A stretch of DNA of 64,000 nt. It comes from Welwitschia mirabilis (taxonomy: Eukaryota > Gnetophyta > Gnetopsida > Welwitschiales). The translations under genes and the position numbers were made by a program. The notes beneath the pieces are model-generated. The model was not told where the DNA came from and did no database searches. It saw only the letters and a list, made by a program, of their open reading frames with translations. This document shows positions 1 to 12,383 of the stretch, piece after piece. The DNA lies in the NCBI GenBank assembly GCA_051453625.1, contig JBOZIK010000001.1, positions 263,819,298 through 263,883,297 on the forward strand, written 5' to 3'. The number at the start of each line of letters is the position of its first letter. Within the stretch, counting starts at the first letter, position 1.

Positions 1-539
1 GTTAACACTCACTCCAATGTCAATCAAGGCTTTCTTAATCTTTTTGTTTTCCTCTAAAGTAACATTCACCATAGCTGCTCATGAATTTTTAAATTTAGGT
101 GATTTTTATAATACTAAATTCATGAGGAATTGAGATAGGAAGACTTTAGTAGGAAGGACTCATTTTTGTTTTATTCTTGTTAAGTCTTTCCAAAGTTTTG
201 AGTACCTCAGATTTTTTTGAAAAAGTCTCCAAATGGGTAAGTTTATGCTCCTGTTTTTCATTAAGGCTTTAAGATATTTATTAAAAGTTGAATTATTATT
301 AAGCCTATCCATCTAAGGGGTGATTTGTTGAGAAAGATTTTTCTTTTTCTTTTCGATTAAAAAAGGAAAGCTGTAATATTCTAATATTTTAATGTCCTAT
401 TCCTCTTCTTATTCATCATTTCTACAGTTATTTTAGGAGGTGGAAGGTTTATTTTGAGGAGTGTTTATTTTATATCCACTTCTTATCACAACCTTACAAT
501 CTTTTCTTAGTTTATTTGGGTTTGGTAAAGGTTGTGTAG

Positions 540-1740
540 CTAATGTTTCTTGAAGTCTTTGGTTTGCTAATATTATTTATTGAAAGATGTTTACTATGTT
601 TTCTATGTTGGCATTTGTTCTTCTAAGTTCATCCATAAGGTTTATGAGTTGATCATTTGGATATTAGTAGTTAGAATAACTTGTGGGTAGTTTATGTTTA
701 CGAATCGATTTCTAAAAAGTTGAGAATTATTTTGAAAATAAGTGTTCAACCTTGGTTGTTGATTTTGATTTCTGAGGTTTTGAGATGGTTGATTGAAGGC
801 ACAGACTTATTCATGAATTATTTATTTATATGTTGGCAAAAGAGGATAGTTTTTAGTGACATGATAATTACCCTTACATAAATCACAAATTTGTATAACA
901 TTTCTTTTGGTTGTGGTTTTGGCATTGAAGATCCTTTCTGCATACTTCTCCAAGGTTGATGTAAAATATTTTATGGAATTTGTAGGATTTGATTCTACCT
1001 ATTTTTGTTATTTAACCTATTTTAAATCTTTGATGAGTTGGCCTATAGTTGGATTTTTTTAAAAGTTAACCAAGTTTAACTTACCTCCATAAGTTCTTTT
1101 AATTTTATCCATGCAGCATCTAGTATAAGGTTCATGAGGTTTCCATTACAAGAAAAATATACAAGTTGTTTCATGTATGGAGTTAGTCTACTATAAAAAT
1201 AGTATTAGTTCTGTTGATAAAAAAGAATCTATTAGATAAGAATGGTATGCTACAAAGAAATGCTCATATGTGGAGTTCATTTGGTTTTTGTTAAAAGTCT
1301 ATTACCTTCTTTTTTCTTTTTCTCATGATTTCTTCACTCATAAATCTCTTTACAAAGATTTTTTGGACTTGATCTCATGTTTTTAAGTTTTTGTGGGGTA
1401 TAGTTTTCAGCTAATTTTTTGCTTTACCCTTTAATGTCATGGGAAATATTACTGTATATGTTCTGTTAGTTATTTTTTCTTCCCATTTTCTAATGTGAGG
1501 ATTAGTTGTTCAATGTCTGCAATGTGTTGAAGGGAATCCTCATCATCTTCTCCACTACAAGTTGAATAGGCATTTAAATTTTTAAGCTCAATGTCCTTTC
1601 TAGGGAGTAGATCAAAAGGAGTTGGAATTTCTCATTTCTTATTCGCTAATAATTTCCTCAGGGTAAAGTTTGCATTAGGGGTAGAAGACCCTATGACTTG
1701 TTTTTGCTTATTGAAGGGACTTGACATTATGAATTGGTTC
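540..1740 (-). pseudogene. Degenerate gag of an Athila/Tat-like Ty3/Gypsy retrotransposon
   Basis: Gag would form the cytoplasmic virus-like particle. Read on the minus strand, roughly 1735-1500 gives an N-terminal part with an acidic stretch (SGEDDEDSLQHIAD). About 1450-1290 gives a capsid core with FPMTLKGKAK and, a little further on, VKRFMSEEIMRKRKKKVIDF, which resembles the Athila/Ogre-type capsid. About 893-842 gives a zinc-knuckle-like CDLCKGNYHVTKNY in which the last Cys has become Tyr. A Gln/Asn-rich tail (NQPSQNLRNQNQQ) and a helical LINLMDELRRTNANIEN segment follow at about 790-600. Several stops and at least one frameshift break the frame. Protease and pol would lie left of position 1. 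The primer site and LTR at 2387-3777 lie upstream, as expected for a 5' end. Lineage is inferred from the peptide pattern and primer site. Confidence 0.7.
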
Positions 1741-2386
1741 TCTCTTTCTATAGGGTTTTCATTAAGAAAATTGGATTTAGAAAAAATAAATTCAAAAGGA
1801 GGATTGAATGCACTGGAGATTTTTATGACTTGTTTTCTATGTCCACTAATCCTTCTTTAATGTTCTTCTCTATCAGTAGCCTTTTTCTTCTGATATTTCT
1901 CCTCAAGATTGATCATATTACAGCATCCTGCAAATAACAAATAATAGAAAATAAGATAAAAAAACAAAAGAGTGTCATCTTGTCTATCATGGAGATGACA
2001 AAAGGGATGACACACATAGAAATTAGAAAAACATAAATAGAACAAAAAACGAAACAGAAAGCAGAAATAAAAAAAAAAGAACTGTCTTCCATTTTGTCAT
2101 CCGGATGTCACAGGAGATGAAAGAAACTAATTTATTGTAGAAAAATCAAAATTAAAAAATAACTAAGAACAAAAATCACATAACGTTGTCCTATTTATTG
2201 TGAAGATAATAGAGGGAATGACCATAAATTTTTATAGAAACTTGAAATCGAAAAAATCGAAACTGAAATACTACACATAGAAAACTTATAGCTTCTAATA
2301 AAATACAATGTTACACAGACAAATAACCAAATAGAGGTCTGATATACTCACCCAAATAATGACAACCCTTATACTCCTTAATACCC
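1741..2386 (-). other. Untranslated leader of the Athila/Tat-like element
   Basis: This stretch lies between the gag remnant and the primer binding site. I see no convincing reading frame. It contains short repeated words around tgtcat/gatgaca on both strands. It is most simply the non-coding leader of the same element. Confidence 0.4.
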
Positions 2387-2405
2387 TTTCTTGGAAATGA
2401 CACCA
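2387..2405 (-). promoter_or_regulatory. Primer binding site (tRNA-Asp-like), decayed
   Basis: The minus strand reads TGGTGTCATTTCCAAGAA three bases inside the LTR end. This matches the usual Athila/Tat primer site TGGCGCCGTTGCCGGGGA after several C-to-T and G-to-A changes. It fixes the element's orientation as minus and the LTR boundary at about 2409. Confidence 0.7.
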
Positions 2406-2408
2406 ATT

Positions 2409-3777
2409 TGTTGCAGTATGTATTTATGCAAGTTCTTAAGTTTGAAAAGATTCTGTCATTCATAAAATAAATAGATATTTTATATAATACATTACACTAG
2501 TATAAGTGAGAGTAGACCCAAAATGTCGTATTTACATTAAATACTATGAGATGAGACTTAGGTTTCTTTGCAAAATGGAATAGAAACTAGAAATAAAGAA
2601 TAATACAAGGAAATAAAGGAATGCAATGCAAATGCAAAGTGTAACTAATCTATATGAACACAAAATGACCTAACACTACTTACTTTTAGCCTTAACAAAG
2701 GTTGCCCTTGATGATCTATATCATCCAAGAATTATCACCAGATTAAGGGCAATTATAAATCATAAGGGTAATTAGAAAATCTACAATGCAAACATAAAAA
2801 CAGAATAAAGTTTATATTAAGAATGGGTAACAACCATCTAGTTATAAAATAGCCAGGTTTCAATGGAGAATACACAACCCTCCAACAAGTGCATGTCTTT
2901 CTACAACACTTAAGATGGATCTCCTGCCCTTTGATCTCCTTTCATGAGAATTTCTGGTGCAACAAAGATAAGAAGGAGTGTCAAAGGGGTGCTTATTTAT
3001 AAGTAAATATAGCAAAAAACGACAAACAGAAGGCGTGGTAGATGTGCTCATTTACAACACAGAAATGGATAAAACGGTCAAGGGTCACTGTCAGAGTCAG
3101 TTATATATCAGTGTCATGAAATGACAACACATTACGAAAGATGACTTAAAATGATGACTCAGTAGTGATTAAGCAGTTCACATCAGCAGTTGTTGTCCTC
3201 CTTATCGTGGGAATGATGGAGGGGATGATAGTATTCTTTGATTATTTTGTTGAAGAGAACTTAGCATTTTTTTCATGAATCCTTCTTTAAAGCTCTATTT
3301 ATTAGAAAGTTCCTTTAATACATTAATTTGGGATAAGAATCGTACTTTTCCAAGATTTCCTCTTGTATCTTAAAAATCCTCAGAGTTGCACATAAACTTG
3401 TATAAAAGTCCTACAAAACAACTCATAAAACCCCATCAAATAACCTTACATTGGCAATGCAATAGGCTTNNNNNNNNNNNNNNNNNNNNNNNNNNNNNNN
3501 NNNNNNNNNNNNNNNNNNNNNNNNNNNNNNNNNNNNNNNNNNNNNNNNNNNNNNNNNNNNNNNNNNNNNAAACTTAGCATTTTAATCAGTATTCCTTCTC
3601 TAAAGCTTTGTACATTAGAATATGCCTTTAACACATCAAATCTGGGTAAGAATGGCATATTTTTGAGATTTCCTATTGAATCTTCAAAATAATTAGAATT
3701 GCACTTAAAACTGTATAAAAGTTCTGTAAAACAACTCATAAAACCACATCAAATAATCACAAATTAGTAGCGCAACA
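2409..3777 (-). repeat. 5' LTR of the Athila/Tat-like element (LTR family A, copy A1)
   Basis: The minus-strand LTR ends ...TGCAACA next to the primer site and begins TGTTGCGCTACTAATTTG at 3777. It is clearly related to the solo LTRs at 18924-20892 and 46531-47760. Shared blocks include cttaacaaag...accc, the caatgga...ataCt block and the aaaactgtataaaagt segment near the LTR start. The first ~210 bp of the LTR occurs twice (3256-3466 and 3570-3777) around a 100-N gap. The tract is therefore either a partial tandem duplication or an assembly join of two copies. Confidence 0.75.
3470..3569. other. Assembly gap (100 N)
   Basis: Exactly 100 N, a common placeholder for an unknown-size gap. It separates two copies of the LTR-A start. 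Confidence 0.95.
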
Positions 3778-3967
3778 ATACACATGATAAACAATTACAG
3801 AATTCATAGGCTAAGGATGAGGAGTATAAATAATTTCATGTGGTAAATATTACACCATTATTTAATAAAAAGAAGAAACATTTAATTATTAAGGCATTAT
3901 TTAAGTATTCAAATTAGAAAATCTATTAAATAAGGATTATGATAAAGTGGTTAGATAGTATTTCTAG

Positions 3968-6900
3968 TGACACCCAAGCCCACCATAGAAATACCTTTAA
4001 AGGAATTTATTTAAGAAGGTTTAAGTCTTCAAAGTTTCATTAGCATGCTTAATATTTTAACCCATGCTAAAACGTTATTTCCTAGCTAAAAGTTAAGGGT
4101 TCTCTTCACCATTCTAATTAGAGGCTTTCAAAAGAACTTATAGAGAATTGATTACCTGATCTCCCGCCTATCATATTACCTTTAATTCAATAACCAGTTG
4201 AGATACCATCAGAGTTGATTTTATTTAGCTTACCCACTCCCCCCATAATGAACCTTATGCTAATCATACTCTGCTAAGCCCTAGACACTAGTAATAGCAA
4301 ATAATGAGAGGGTGGCCTCAGGTCTAGGTAGGGAAAAGGAAGAGACCATAGAAGGGATGCTTTCATAAAGAGAGAAGCCCAAGAAAGAAACAATCAATAC
4401 ACAAGGCATTTGGTAGAAGTCTTTAGAAGAGTGTGTGGAGTGTTGAAGACAACAGAAAGTGGGGGACCAAAAGCACGTGCAGAAGAGTAGAGGCAGCGCA
4501 CCGAAGGAAGAGGAAGACTGACAAGTGAAGAAGCTGAGGACTCCAATGGCTAGGACAGAGACGCGTAAGAGGTAGGAGTCCAGAACTCATTGAAACAGGG
4601 GAGAAACAACATGATAACAACCCGTGCATGAAGGGCATATCAGGCACAGGGAAGAGAGGGACCAAGCGATGCACCGAGTCCATACAGCCAAACGATGTGA
4701 GGTGATCTAGATTAGGGACCCAGGTGGTGTATCTCACGACAGCAAGAGTCTAGGAACTGCAAAATCACGGGAAAGGTGAGAATAATCATGCATGGAGATA
4801 GAGAAAAGGGAAAAAGATAGGGGTATGTAGTACAAATGCTGGATCAGCAGTGAGGGTGTGGCTCACGGTAACATCAGAGTTTAATATGCAGGAGACGGAG
4901 TAGAGTCAACATGGTTTAAGGAAGGTCGAATTGGATGGGAAACAGACCAAGACGTGGTTGAGACTGTAGAAGCGAGAACTATTGGGATCAATGAAGGAGC
5001 CAAAGGCAGTGCTAAAGGGCATTAAGAAGGAACAGACAAATACGTTGAAATGTGTGGACATGAGGAAGATGCATCCAAGTGATGACAGAAAGAAAAATAT
5101 GAATTAAGATGGGGAGAAGGAACCTAGTTATAGGCTAAGAATGGACACCAGGTTATAATAAAGGCTTACCAGTTTCACAACAATTAATGAGTAGTAGAAA
5201 TGGTAAAACATGTGGAGTTAAAGACAAATGGTTAGGAGGTCATGACTTCGAATTCACATAAGTGTGATAAGTATTTTATAACTAACAAGAGCGGGTTTTC
5301 ATACTCACATGCACATGAGTTAGATAAAAATAACCCTTAATTTCCTATGACTTTAAACTTTTATAGTTGATAGGCTTGCTAAGTGTTTGCTTATTAATCC
5401 CCAACTTGTGATCCTTCATTTATAAAGAAATTTGTAACTAATAATTATAGGAGGTATTAGTTAATGGACACTTATATCAATTTAAGATCTTAAAGCTTAG
5501 GGCAACATGGTAACTACCAGTTGAATTACTTTATGTGTTATATAGGTAAGATAAAACGTAGGTTAAAGGAGACTTGGAGCTAAATCCTTTAACTATTACT
5601 TTACTTAACTATTAGAATTAAACTTAACTTAAACCATACTTGCAGAATATTATAGGAATTTTAATTAGTAATTGAAAAGTATAATCATTAAATAACTTCA
5701 TGAAGGAAACTTAATTCTTATCATTTCAAAAAATTAAGTATAAAATATTCCACTGTAACATATACAAGCAGTAAGTGTAGAAAGGGAACACTTTAAAAAC
5801 TAAAATATCATGAGACAAATTAAATATTAATTAATTAAACACACTTTAATTAATGCAAAATAAGTCTCAATATAGATCGCACCCATAACTGACACATAAT
5901 AGCTCAAAACTGAATCTAACTAAACACATATCATGCAGTAATTGGAATAAAGGACGACACAACACCTTCAGATGACTATAGAAGTAAACATAGAAGAGAC
6001 ATACAGTTAATAATATAGTCATTGATTCATCTCAGCTTCCCCACATGCAACATTTCCTGCACAAGCACAGGTGGTATGAGAACTGATTCATCACAGTTCC
6101 TAATGTGGCCCACGACATGGAACAGGTTGGGAAGGTTACTAAGGCACTCTAAGATTACAAAACAAGAGACTCAACCAAGATCTTTTATCATATTGCATTA
6201 TCTTCTTTATAGTCATTTCATTACATTATTATAAGTAAGCATTTGCACATAACTAGAAGGGATAATATTATTTATATGGTGTACATATCTTTCCCTTTCT
6301 TCTTAGAGGTTTGGTCCCATGACCTTGGGACTCACAACAGAGAGCTTCACTCTCTGAGGTTTGAACAACTGGTTACCTTGGCTAAAGTTAAATATCATAA
6401 TTTATTTTTACTAAGGGATAAGATCAATAAAAGACTCAAGATTCATAAGGGTTTAATCATGAAAATTTAGTCATAATGAAAAAAACAAGATTACTCAAGG
6501 TTAACTACGAGATCACAAGACTCAAACTCACTAAAACTACTGAAAGACTCACACAAGTGGAGGTATCTGATTATAAGTCATAGAAATTGTCACACATGCA
6601 TAACAACAAGACAAACATAATACATCCATATAAGCTCTAAATAAGGATAAAATATTACAACATGCAAGACATGTAAGTATGAAAATAAGAGGGAATTATG
6701 AACCACATCTATCCTCAACAAGTCCAATTTACTCTTAGTTGAATTCAAGCTCCATGAGATCATAATCTCTAGGTAAATGACTATGACTCTAATGACTAAG
6801 GGACTTAGGTATTTATAACATAGGATGAACAGTAAGACTAATAGTAAGGTTTAGATTCAATAAGGTTTCTTTAACCCTTCCTTTCCAAGTTTGGCCACTA

Positions 6901-7444
6901 GGCATGAAAAATGATATCATATTATCTGATAAATCACTTTAACTGCATGAGACAAATAAATAACATGAGAATTTACTAAGATCACATATAAACATCATTG
7001 CACGAATAATATAAAGTTAAGAGAATTAATGTCAAGTTGTAGTTTCAAAAATCTACATGCATCAAGAAATCTAGTGTTAACTACATCAAATAAGAAGTTA
7101 TATATAATTAGTATTAAACTTTAAAATAGACTGAATAATAACTTCAAGATAACTCAAGTATTCACTTTTCATGGTAATAGATAAAACTCATACATAAGCA
7201 ATAAAATTCATAGTTAACCCAATCAATTAACTAAAAGAAATAACTATAAGTTTATCCTTTTAATAATCTTATAAATAAAGAATCATGTAAATAGCTAGTT
7301 CACTATTACTTTTATCTCAAGATTGTTATTTTTAAACAAAGTAGAGACTAGGCCCTTTATTATTATTGATTTCTCAATTTTAAATTAGCTATCTAATTAT
7401 CTTAAAAGGTTTTCTAATTTGGAGATAAAAATCTAGATGTGACA
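3968..7444 (-). repeat. Lone LTR of chromovirus family B (copy B3)
   Basis: About 3.5 kb, related to the LTRs at 27123-30518 and 34832-38163. The best-conserved block is 6020-6480: gcacaagcacaggtg, a block ending tgtggccca, gaggtttggt and cagagagcttcac each have counterparts at about 29225-29530 and 36945-37220. The right end, agatgtgaca at 7435-7444, equals the LTR start of element B (minus strand TGTCACATCT). The left end TGACACCCAAGCCC is less certain. No polypurine tract follows on the right, where plus-strand integrase sequence begins at once, and no target duplication is evident. It is a solo or truncated LTR. The G+C-richer part at 4420-5100 yields open frames with no recognisable protein. 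Confidence 0.7.
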
Positions 7445-8608
7445 CTAACTAGATTCCTTAAGCCATTAGGAATGCCATCCTAGAAATGGAAATGAATTAC
7501 CATGGACTTAATTATAGATTTACCGAAGATGATCAGGTAGCATAATACCATATCTATTTATGTAGAATGGCACATCAAAATGTCATATTTCATTCTAACC
7601 AAAACCACAGCCATTATAGAGGAGAATTAACTCAGTTTGTAAGTGAAGTATTTTGTTTACATGGAATTTCTAGAATTATTATTTTCATTAGATATCCAAA
7701 ATCTATGTCAAACTTTTGGCAAGAATTCTTTAAAAAGTTAGGTACTTAAGTAGTTTTTATTATAGATTTTCATCTAGAAATAGATGTATAAAGGGAATGC
7801 ATAAATTAAATCTTGAAAGAAATTTTGAGATGTTATGTAGACTAGGGAAATGGGAAGAGTTTCTTGACTTGATAGAAATTCTTTATATCTAAGGTTACCA
7901 AGCTTTAATTAAATGTTCTTCATTCAAAGACATGCATGAAAGAAATTATGCAACTTAAACGAGCTCGGTAGATCTAATAGAAAAATACAAAGGAGGAAAA
8001 GATGAGATTCAAAGAATTAAAGAAGTAACTAGGAAATTGTAGAAATGCCTATAGGATGCATAAGACAAATACAAAAGTATTTTCACTAGAGACATTTCCC
8101 TTACATTTTTCACGTTGATGATTAAGTAGTATTAAGAGTTAAACATAAAATATTATCCTTCAAGTTAGAAAAATATGGTAAATTACCTTGCTAATTTTGT
8201 GAGCCTCTCCATANNNNTGAAAGAATAAGAGAATTAGCATACAAACTTTACCTTCCTAAAGAATGATTTCATATCCATCTTGTGCCCAATTGTCTTAGAT
8301 ATTATTAATTAAGAAAATTTGATGAATATATCATCTTATATTTACAAGTAACCTTATTGTTTTTAAGGATGATAGAGAAAGCAAATTAAGAGGAAAATAT
8401 ATAAAAGAAGTCTTAATAGAATGATCTCATTATGAGTAGCCTAGTTGAAAAAATCAATAATATATAAAGCATACTTACCCAAGTTTATTTAAAAATAAAA
8501 GTTAACTTTTTGATTAATGTAGAAGAACACGACGAGGATGAATAATTTGAGGCTGAATAAAGTTTGTAGTAAGTCAATCCCTTGGAACAATAATAGTTTA
8601 AGGATGAA
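7445..8608 (+). pseudogene. Degenerate Ty3/Gypsy integrase and pol C-terminus
   Basis: Integrase would join retroelement cDNA to the host chromosome. The plus strand at about 7485-7530 reads KWK-ITMDLIIDLPK, the run-up to the first catalytic Asp block. About 7567-7740 gives KMSYF..TKTT, then a segment ending in LHGISRIIIF..YPKSMSNFW followed by KKLGT, where the second catalytic Asp is lost. After a 4-N gap, 8219-8263 reads ERIRELAYKLYLPKE, the usual 'GP(F)..ERIG..AYKL.LP' block near the pol C-terminus. A KVNFLI..VEEHDEDE tail follows at about 8500-8545. Many stops and frameshifts are present. The upstream part of the element is missing, because the frame starts abruptly at the edge of LTR B3. 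Confidence 0.72.
8214..8217. other. Small assembly gap (4 N)
   Basis: Four N inside the pol remnant. Confidence 0.95.
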
Positions 8609-8612
8609 TAAT

Positions 8613-8631
8613 AAGCTTAAGGGGGAAAGTC
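8613..8631 (+). promoter_or_regulatory. Polypurine tract of plus-strand Gypsy element F
   Basis: AAGCTTAAGGGGGAAAG lies directly before TGTAATGATTCC, the LTR start. Polypurine tracts prime plus-strand DNA synthesis and mark the internal/3' LTR junction. It lies just after the pol tail on the same strand. Confidence 0.7.
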
Positions 8632-9120
8632 TGTAATGATTCCAAAAACTTGTTTTAAAAATTATTACTTATTATTTTGAAAATATCACCTATTTTATTA
8701 ATTTACTTGATGTAATACTCTAGTTCAGAGTTGTAAAAACTATTTAAAAGTTGTAATCTTTGAAAAATAACTATTTTTAAGGAGTCATGATGTTTCATTA
8801 TGTTTAAAATGAGTAAATTTTGTAGTTAAGGACATGCATGTGATTTTGTAAAGGATTCATTGAGTTTTTAACAATCTGATCTAGTCCTCTAAAGGTTCAT
8901 TCTCTTACCAAAGATCTTATATTTGGCATAATGGATTGTTGAATGTTTCATTAGAATATCATGGAATCAATATGAGAATTTAACTCTTTTTTAGGTCAAA
9001 TCTTCTTTTTCTCTAATAAATATTCTACTTTTTTCCCAAACACCTTTAATATGATAGAATGTTATTCATAATTACTATTGAAAATAAAAGCTAAAGGAAG
9101 AGGTACTAGGATTGTCACAA
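8632..9120 (+). repeat. Start of the 3' LTR of element F (end uncertain)
   Basis: Begins TGTAATGATTCC after the polypurine tract. I found no second copy in the window, so the right end near 9110-9120 (gattgtcaca) is a guess. Confidence 0.45.
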
Positions 9121-10381
9121 TCACTAAAAACAATTTTTAAATATTTATTAACCTTTTAAACTAACTCACTGACTTGAAGGTGATAAGATATGAGTAATAT
9201 ATGGATTATTTTACATCTATTTAATATTTTTTATGGATTCATTTATAAAAATGGATACCTTTATTAATAATAAGGGTTTTACAAATACTACATCATAATA
9301 GAATATTCTTGTGAAAAACCTTGACAATCATGTTAGTGTCATCATATCTATAAGAAAGATTCTACTCACATACAAACATAATTGATGCAAATTAGGATAT
9401 ATTTATTGAAGGCATAGAGCACTCTAAGATTCCTTTGATACATATTCTTTACATTTGAAGTTATCTAATTCTCTAATAGAGTTATGTTAGAATTGTTTAT
9501 TTGGTTTTGCTTGAGATGTAGCTTTACTTATTCATTATTGAATAAAGTCCACAATTTGAATCATATTAATATATAGCTAATAATAAGTTAATTTTCTAGC
9601 CATCAAGTATTTTTTTAGTTGAATTTTACTTTAAGTCTTCCTAATTTTAATGTAGGTACTATTTCCAATATATTTTCTAAGAGATAAGATTTATATTTAT
9701 TTAGAGTTAGAGTTCAAATAATAAATACAACGTTTTTCTTTTAGTAATAGAATCATTTTTTCTTTACAAATATTTTTTTTTCTTTTTCGATATTCTTATT
9801 TAATTTTTCAATCATGTATATTTATATGAAGTAGTACTAGAGTGTTATTTAAGTTTTTTGAAGATTGAAGTTATGACAATAAATCCATAATGTATTGAAT
9901 TAAAGATTATATTTTAGATATAAAATAGAAATTTCATCTATTGCTAAAAATCTATGTCACAAGAATTTCAAAATTAAGATTACCATGAGATCGTTCTAAA
10001 TAAGTTCACACATAGGAAGGATCCTACTAAATTTGAAGCTTTAGATGTTGCATCTTATAAGATGATATTAGACAACTAGAAGGAAGCATCTAAAGCATAG
10101 TGAGTACTCTTAAATGAAGTATCATAGGATATTCTATTAAAGATCTTAAATTTCTCATCATTAAAATAGACGTAAAATAATCTTAACATGGGTTTCAAAG
10201 GTTTCGATCATATTAAAGTTACAAAGAGTTTAGAAGCTTAGAGGAAATTTGAGAACATTTTAATCAAAAAGAAATTTATTAGCTGGTTAAATAAAAGACT
10301 TTATAAGATTATGAATGCCCTTAATATCTTATAAGATTACATCATTGATGAGGTGACCCTTAAAGATTATAAAACACATCA
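9121..10381 (-). other. Unassigned repeat-like sequence with a faint integrase trace
   Basis: No intact frame. On the minus strand around 9420-9290 I read MIVKVFHKNILL-CSICKTL, which weakly recalls the zinc-binding part of Athila-type integrase (AKVLQSGF.WP..FKD). The rest, to 10381, shows nothing I recognise. Confidence 0.25.
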
Positions 10382-12383
10382 CTAATCTAATTCAGCTATA
10401 CATCTCTAGAATTATTAAGTAGACAACCCTAATGTTTATGCTTGAAATGCAAGAATAAGGCCTAAATATTAATTAACGGTATATAAAAATGATTAAAAAA
10501 TAAATTCAAGTTAAATGGAAATTATATATATTATTTAAAATGATTTGGTATTCGCATTAGATAATTTTCTATAATTATTAAAATTATTTTCAAATTTTCT
10601 TAGCTTTAAAAGGCATTGAAACTAAAACTTTTTAATTAATTATTTAAAATTATAAAAATAAATTAGACTTACTTTTCCTAAACTATTCTCATGAAATTAT
10701 CCTTAAAAACTAATTTTCTTAAATATAAATAAGTCTAAATACATTTCATAGGTCAAACTTTAACCATAAAAATTACCTAAATTTTAAAGTTACTAAAATA
10801 ATACTCTTTACTAACATGAATATAACTTTTAATCTACTTAGGATCTTTAAATGAGTAAATATGTTTTGAATATACTATTAAATTCTTTATAGGTTGAATT
10901 ATTTAATTTTTAACCAAAACATTTTATTAGATCTAAAAACTGAGACTTTTTGCATGCTATATTTTTGTAATTTTTGAATTATTTTTATAAAATAAATTTC
11001 AAAAATTATTTCACTCTCAGAAAAATTATTATTACTTTTAAATTTTTAGCATTATTTTAAACCTATTAAAAAATTTCATTAATATTTACTTAATATTAAA
11101 TGATTCATATGTTTCTTAGGTTATGCTTAACTTTTGGGAAAAAGTAAACTTTAACTGAACTAAGGACAAGAGAATTCATAGTAATTTTAGAAATAAGAAT
11201 TAATTAAATAACTAAAGATTTATAATAAATGTTAGTATTTAAAGTATATAAAACATAATTATAAGTGATATAAGCTTAATTTATAATAATATATAATACA
11301 TTAAATCCATGAGCCTTAGGATTTTTTAAGAAGTGCCTATTCTAAATAGATTTTGAGGATCAAAATCATTTATCCTAATAAGAACTCTAATGCTAATTTA
11401 ATGAAAATTACATTTTAATAATAATATAATGTAAAATAACATCAGTATTCATTATAGGAATCCCTAAGTTACTTGGCCAAAATATCCATTATATACATAG
11501 AAGCTAAGTACTTTAAGAGGTCCCTTAATTCTTTTTCTTACTATATTCTATGTTCATGGGAGGGAAAATATCCATTGGTAGCTCCATCAAATAAAAATGT
11601 AAATATATCCCTTAAATATCTTTTTTATCTTAGTATCAACTGATGAGAGGAAAAATACAAATATTACATTAATATAACAATCATATGCATAGGCCTAATG
11701 TACGAAATGCTAGCATGGAGTTAAAATTCTTATGAAAGAAGAACCTACATGGAGGAAAAATATTAATGATCTTTAAATATATTGATGAAGATACAAGCTC
11801 TAAGTCTCTATCTCCAAGCTTATAAGATCCAAGCTTCAAACTCTAAGAATATTAGCTTGAGAAGAAAGAAGAGGACTCCTTTTACAGATAAGTGGTATAC
11901 TAAAGGTTCTTGATATAATTGATAAAAGAGTATCAACATCATTTACTTATAAGCTAAAGAAATCTATTTTTAATTAATAAGATTGATCAATAATAAATTT
12001 GATGGAAGTTGTATAAAAGTAATATGAACATTTGAATGACAATGACAAGATTGAACAATGACAAGTTAGATGGACTTTGTGTAAAAGTGATATGATCATA
12101 TGAATGACAATGATAAGATTGAGCAATGACAAGTGGGATGATCTTCTATGAAAGTGACATTAACATATGAATGAATAATTATAAGATTGATTAATGAAAA
12201 GTTGTAAGTTCTTATGTAAGAAGTAAAAGTAATGTACAAATGATAAAAGAAATCTTATTTCTACCTTATTCATCCAATTTGGGTGAGTTTTTTTCTTTCT
12301 TTAATTAGCAAGATTAATTACATGCATTATTCCCTTATTTCTTAATCTTTTATAGGTTCATAATCCATCCAAAAAATATTTAG
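10382..12383. repeat. Direct repeat G, left copy (LTR-like, ~2.0 kb)
   Basis: From ctatacatctctagaatt to about 12383 this matches 14620-16625 almost collinearly, with mostly single-base differences and small indels. The size and direct orientation suggest a pair of LTRs of one element with a ~2.2-kb interior. I could not find a convincing primer site, polypurine tract or target duplication, so class and orientation stay open. Confidence 0.7.
11981..12240. repeat. 68-bp tandem repeat within left G copy
   Basis: Units begin with gattga at 11981, 12049, 12117 and 12185, exactly 68 bp apart. Each holds tgaatgacaatgacaagatt-like and gacaagtt-like words. The same array sits at the same place in the right copy. 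Confidence 0.85.

Noticed and set aside
4423-4737. 104-codon open frame on the minus strand
   Set aside because: Lies inside LTR B3, is of odd composition (Leu/Ser/Pro) and has no recognisable domain. The related LTRs do not keep the frame.
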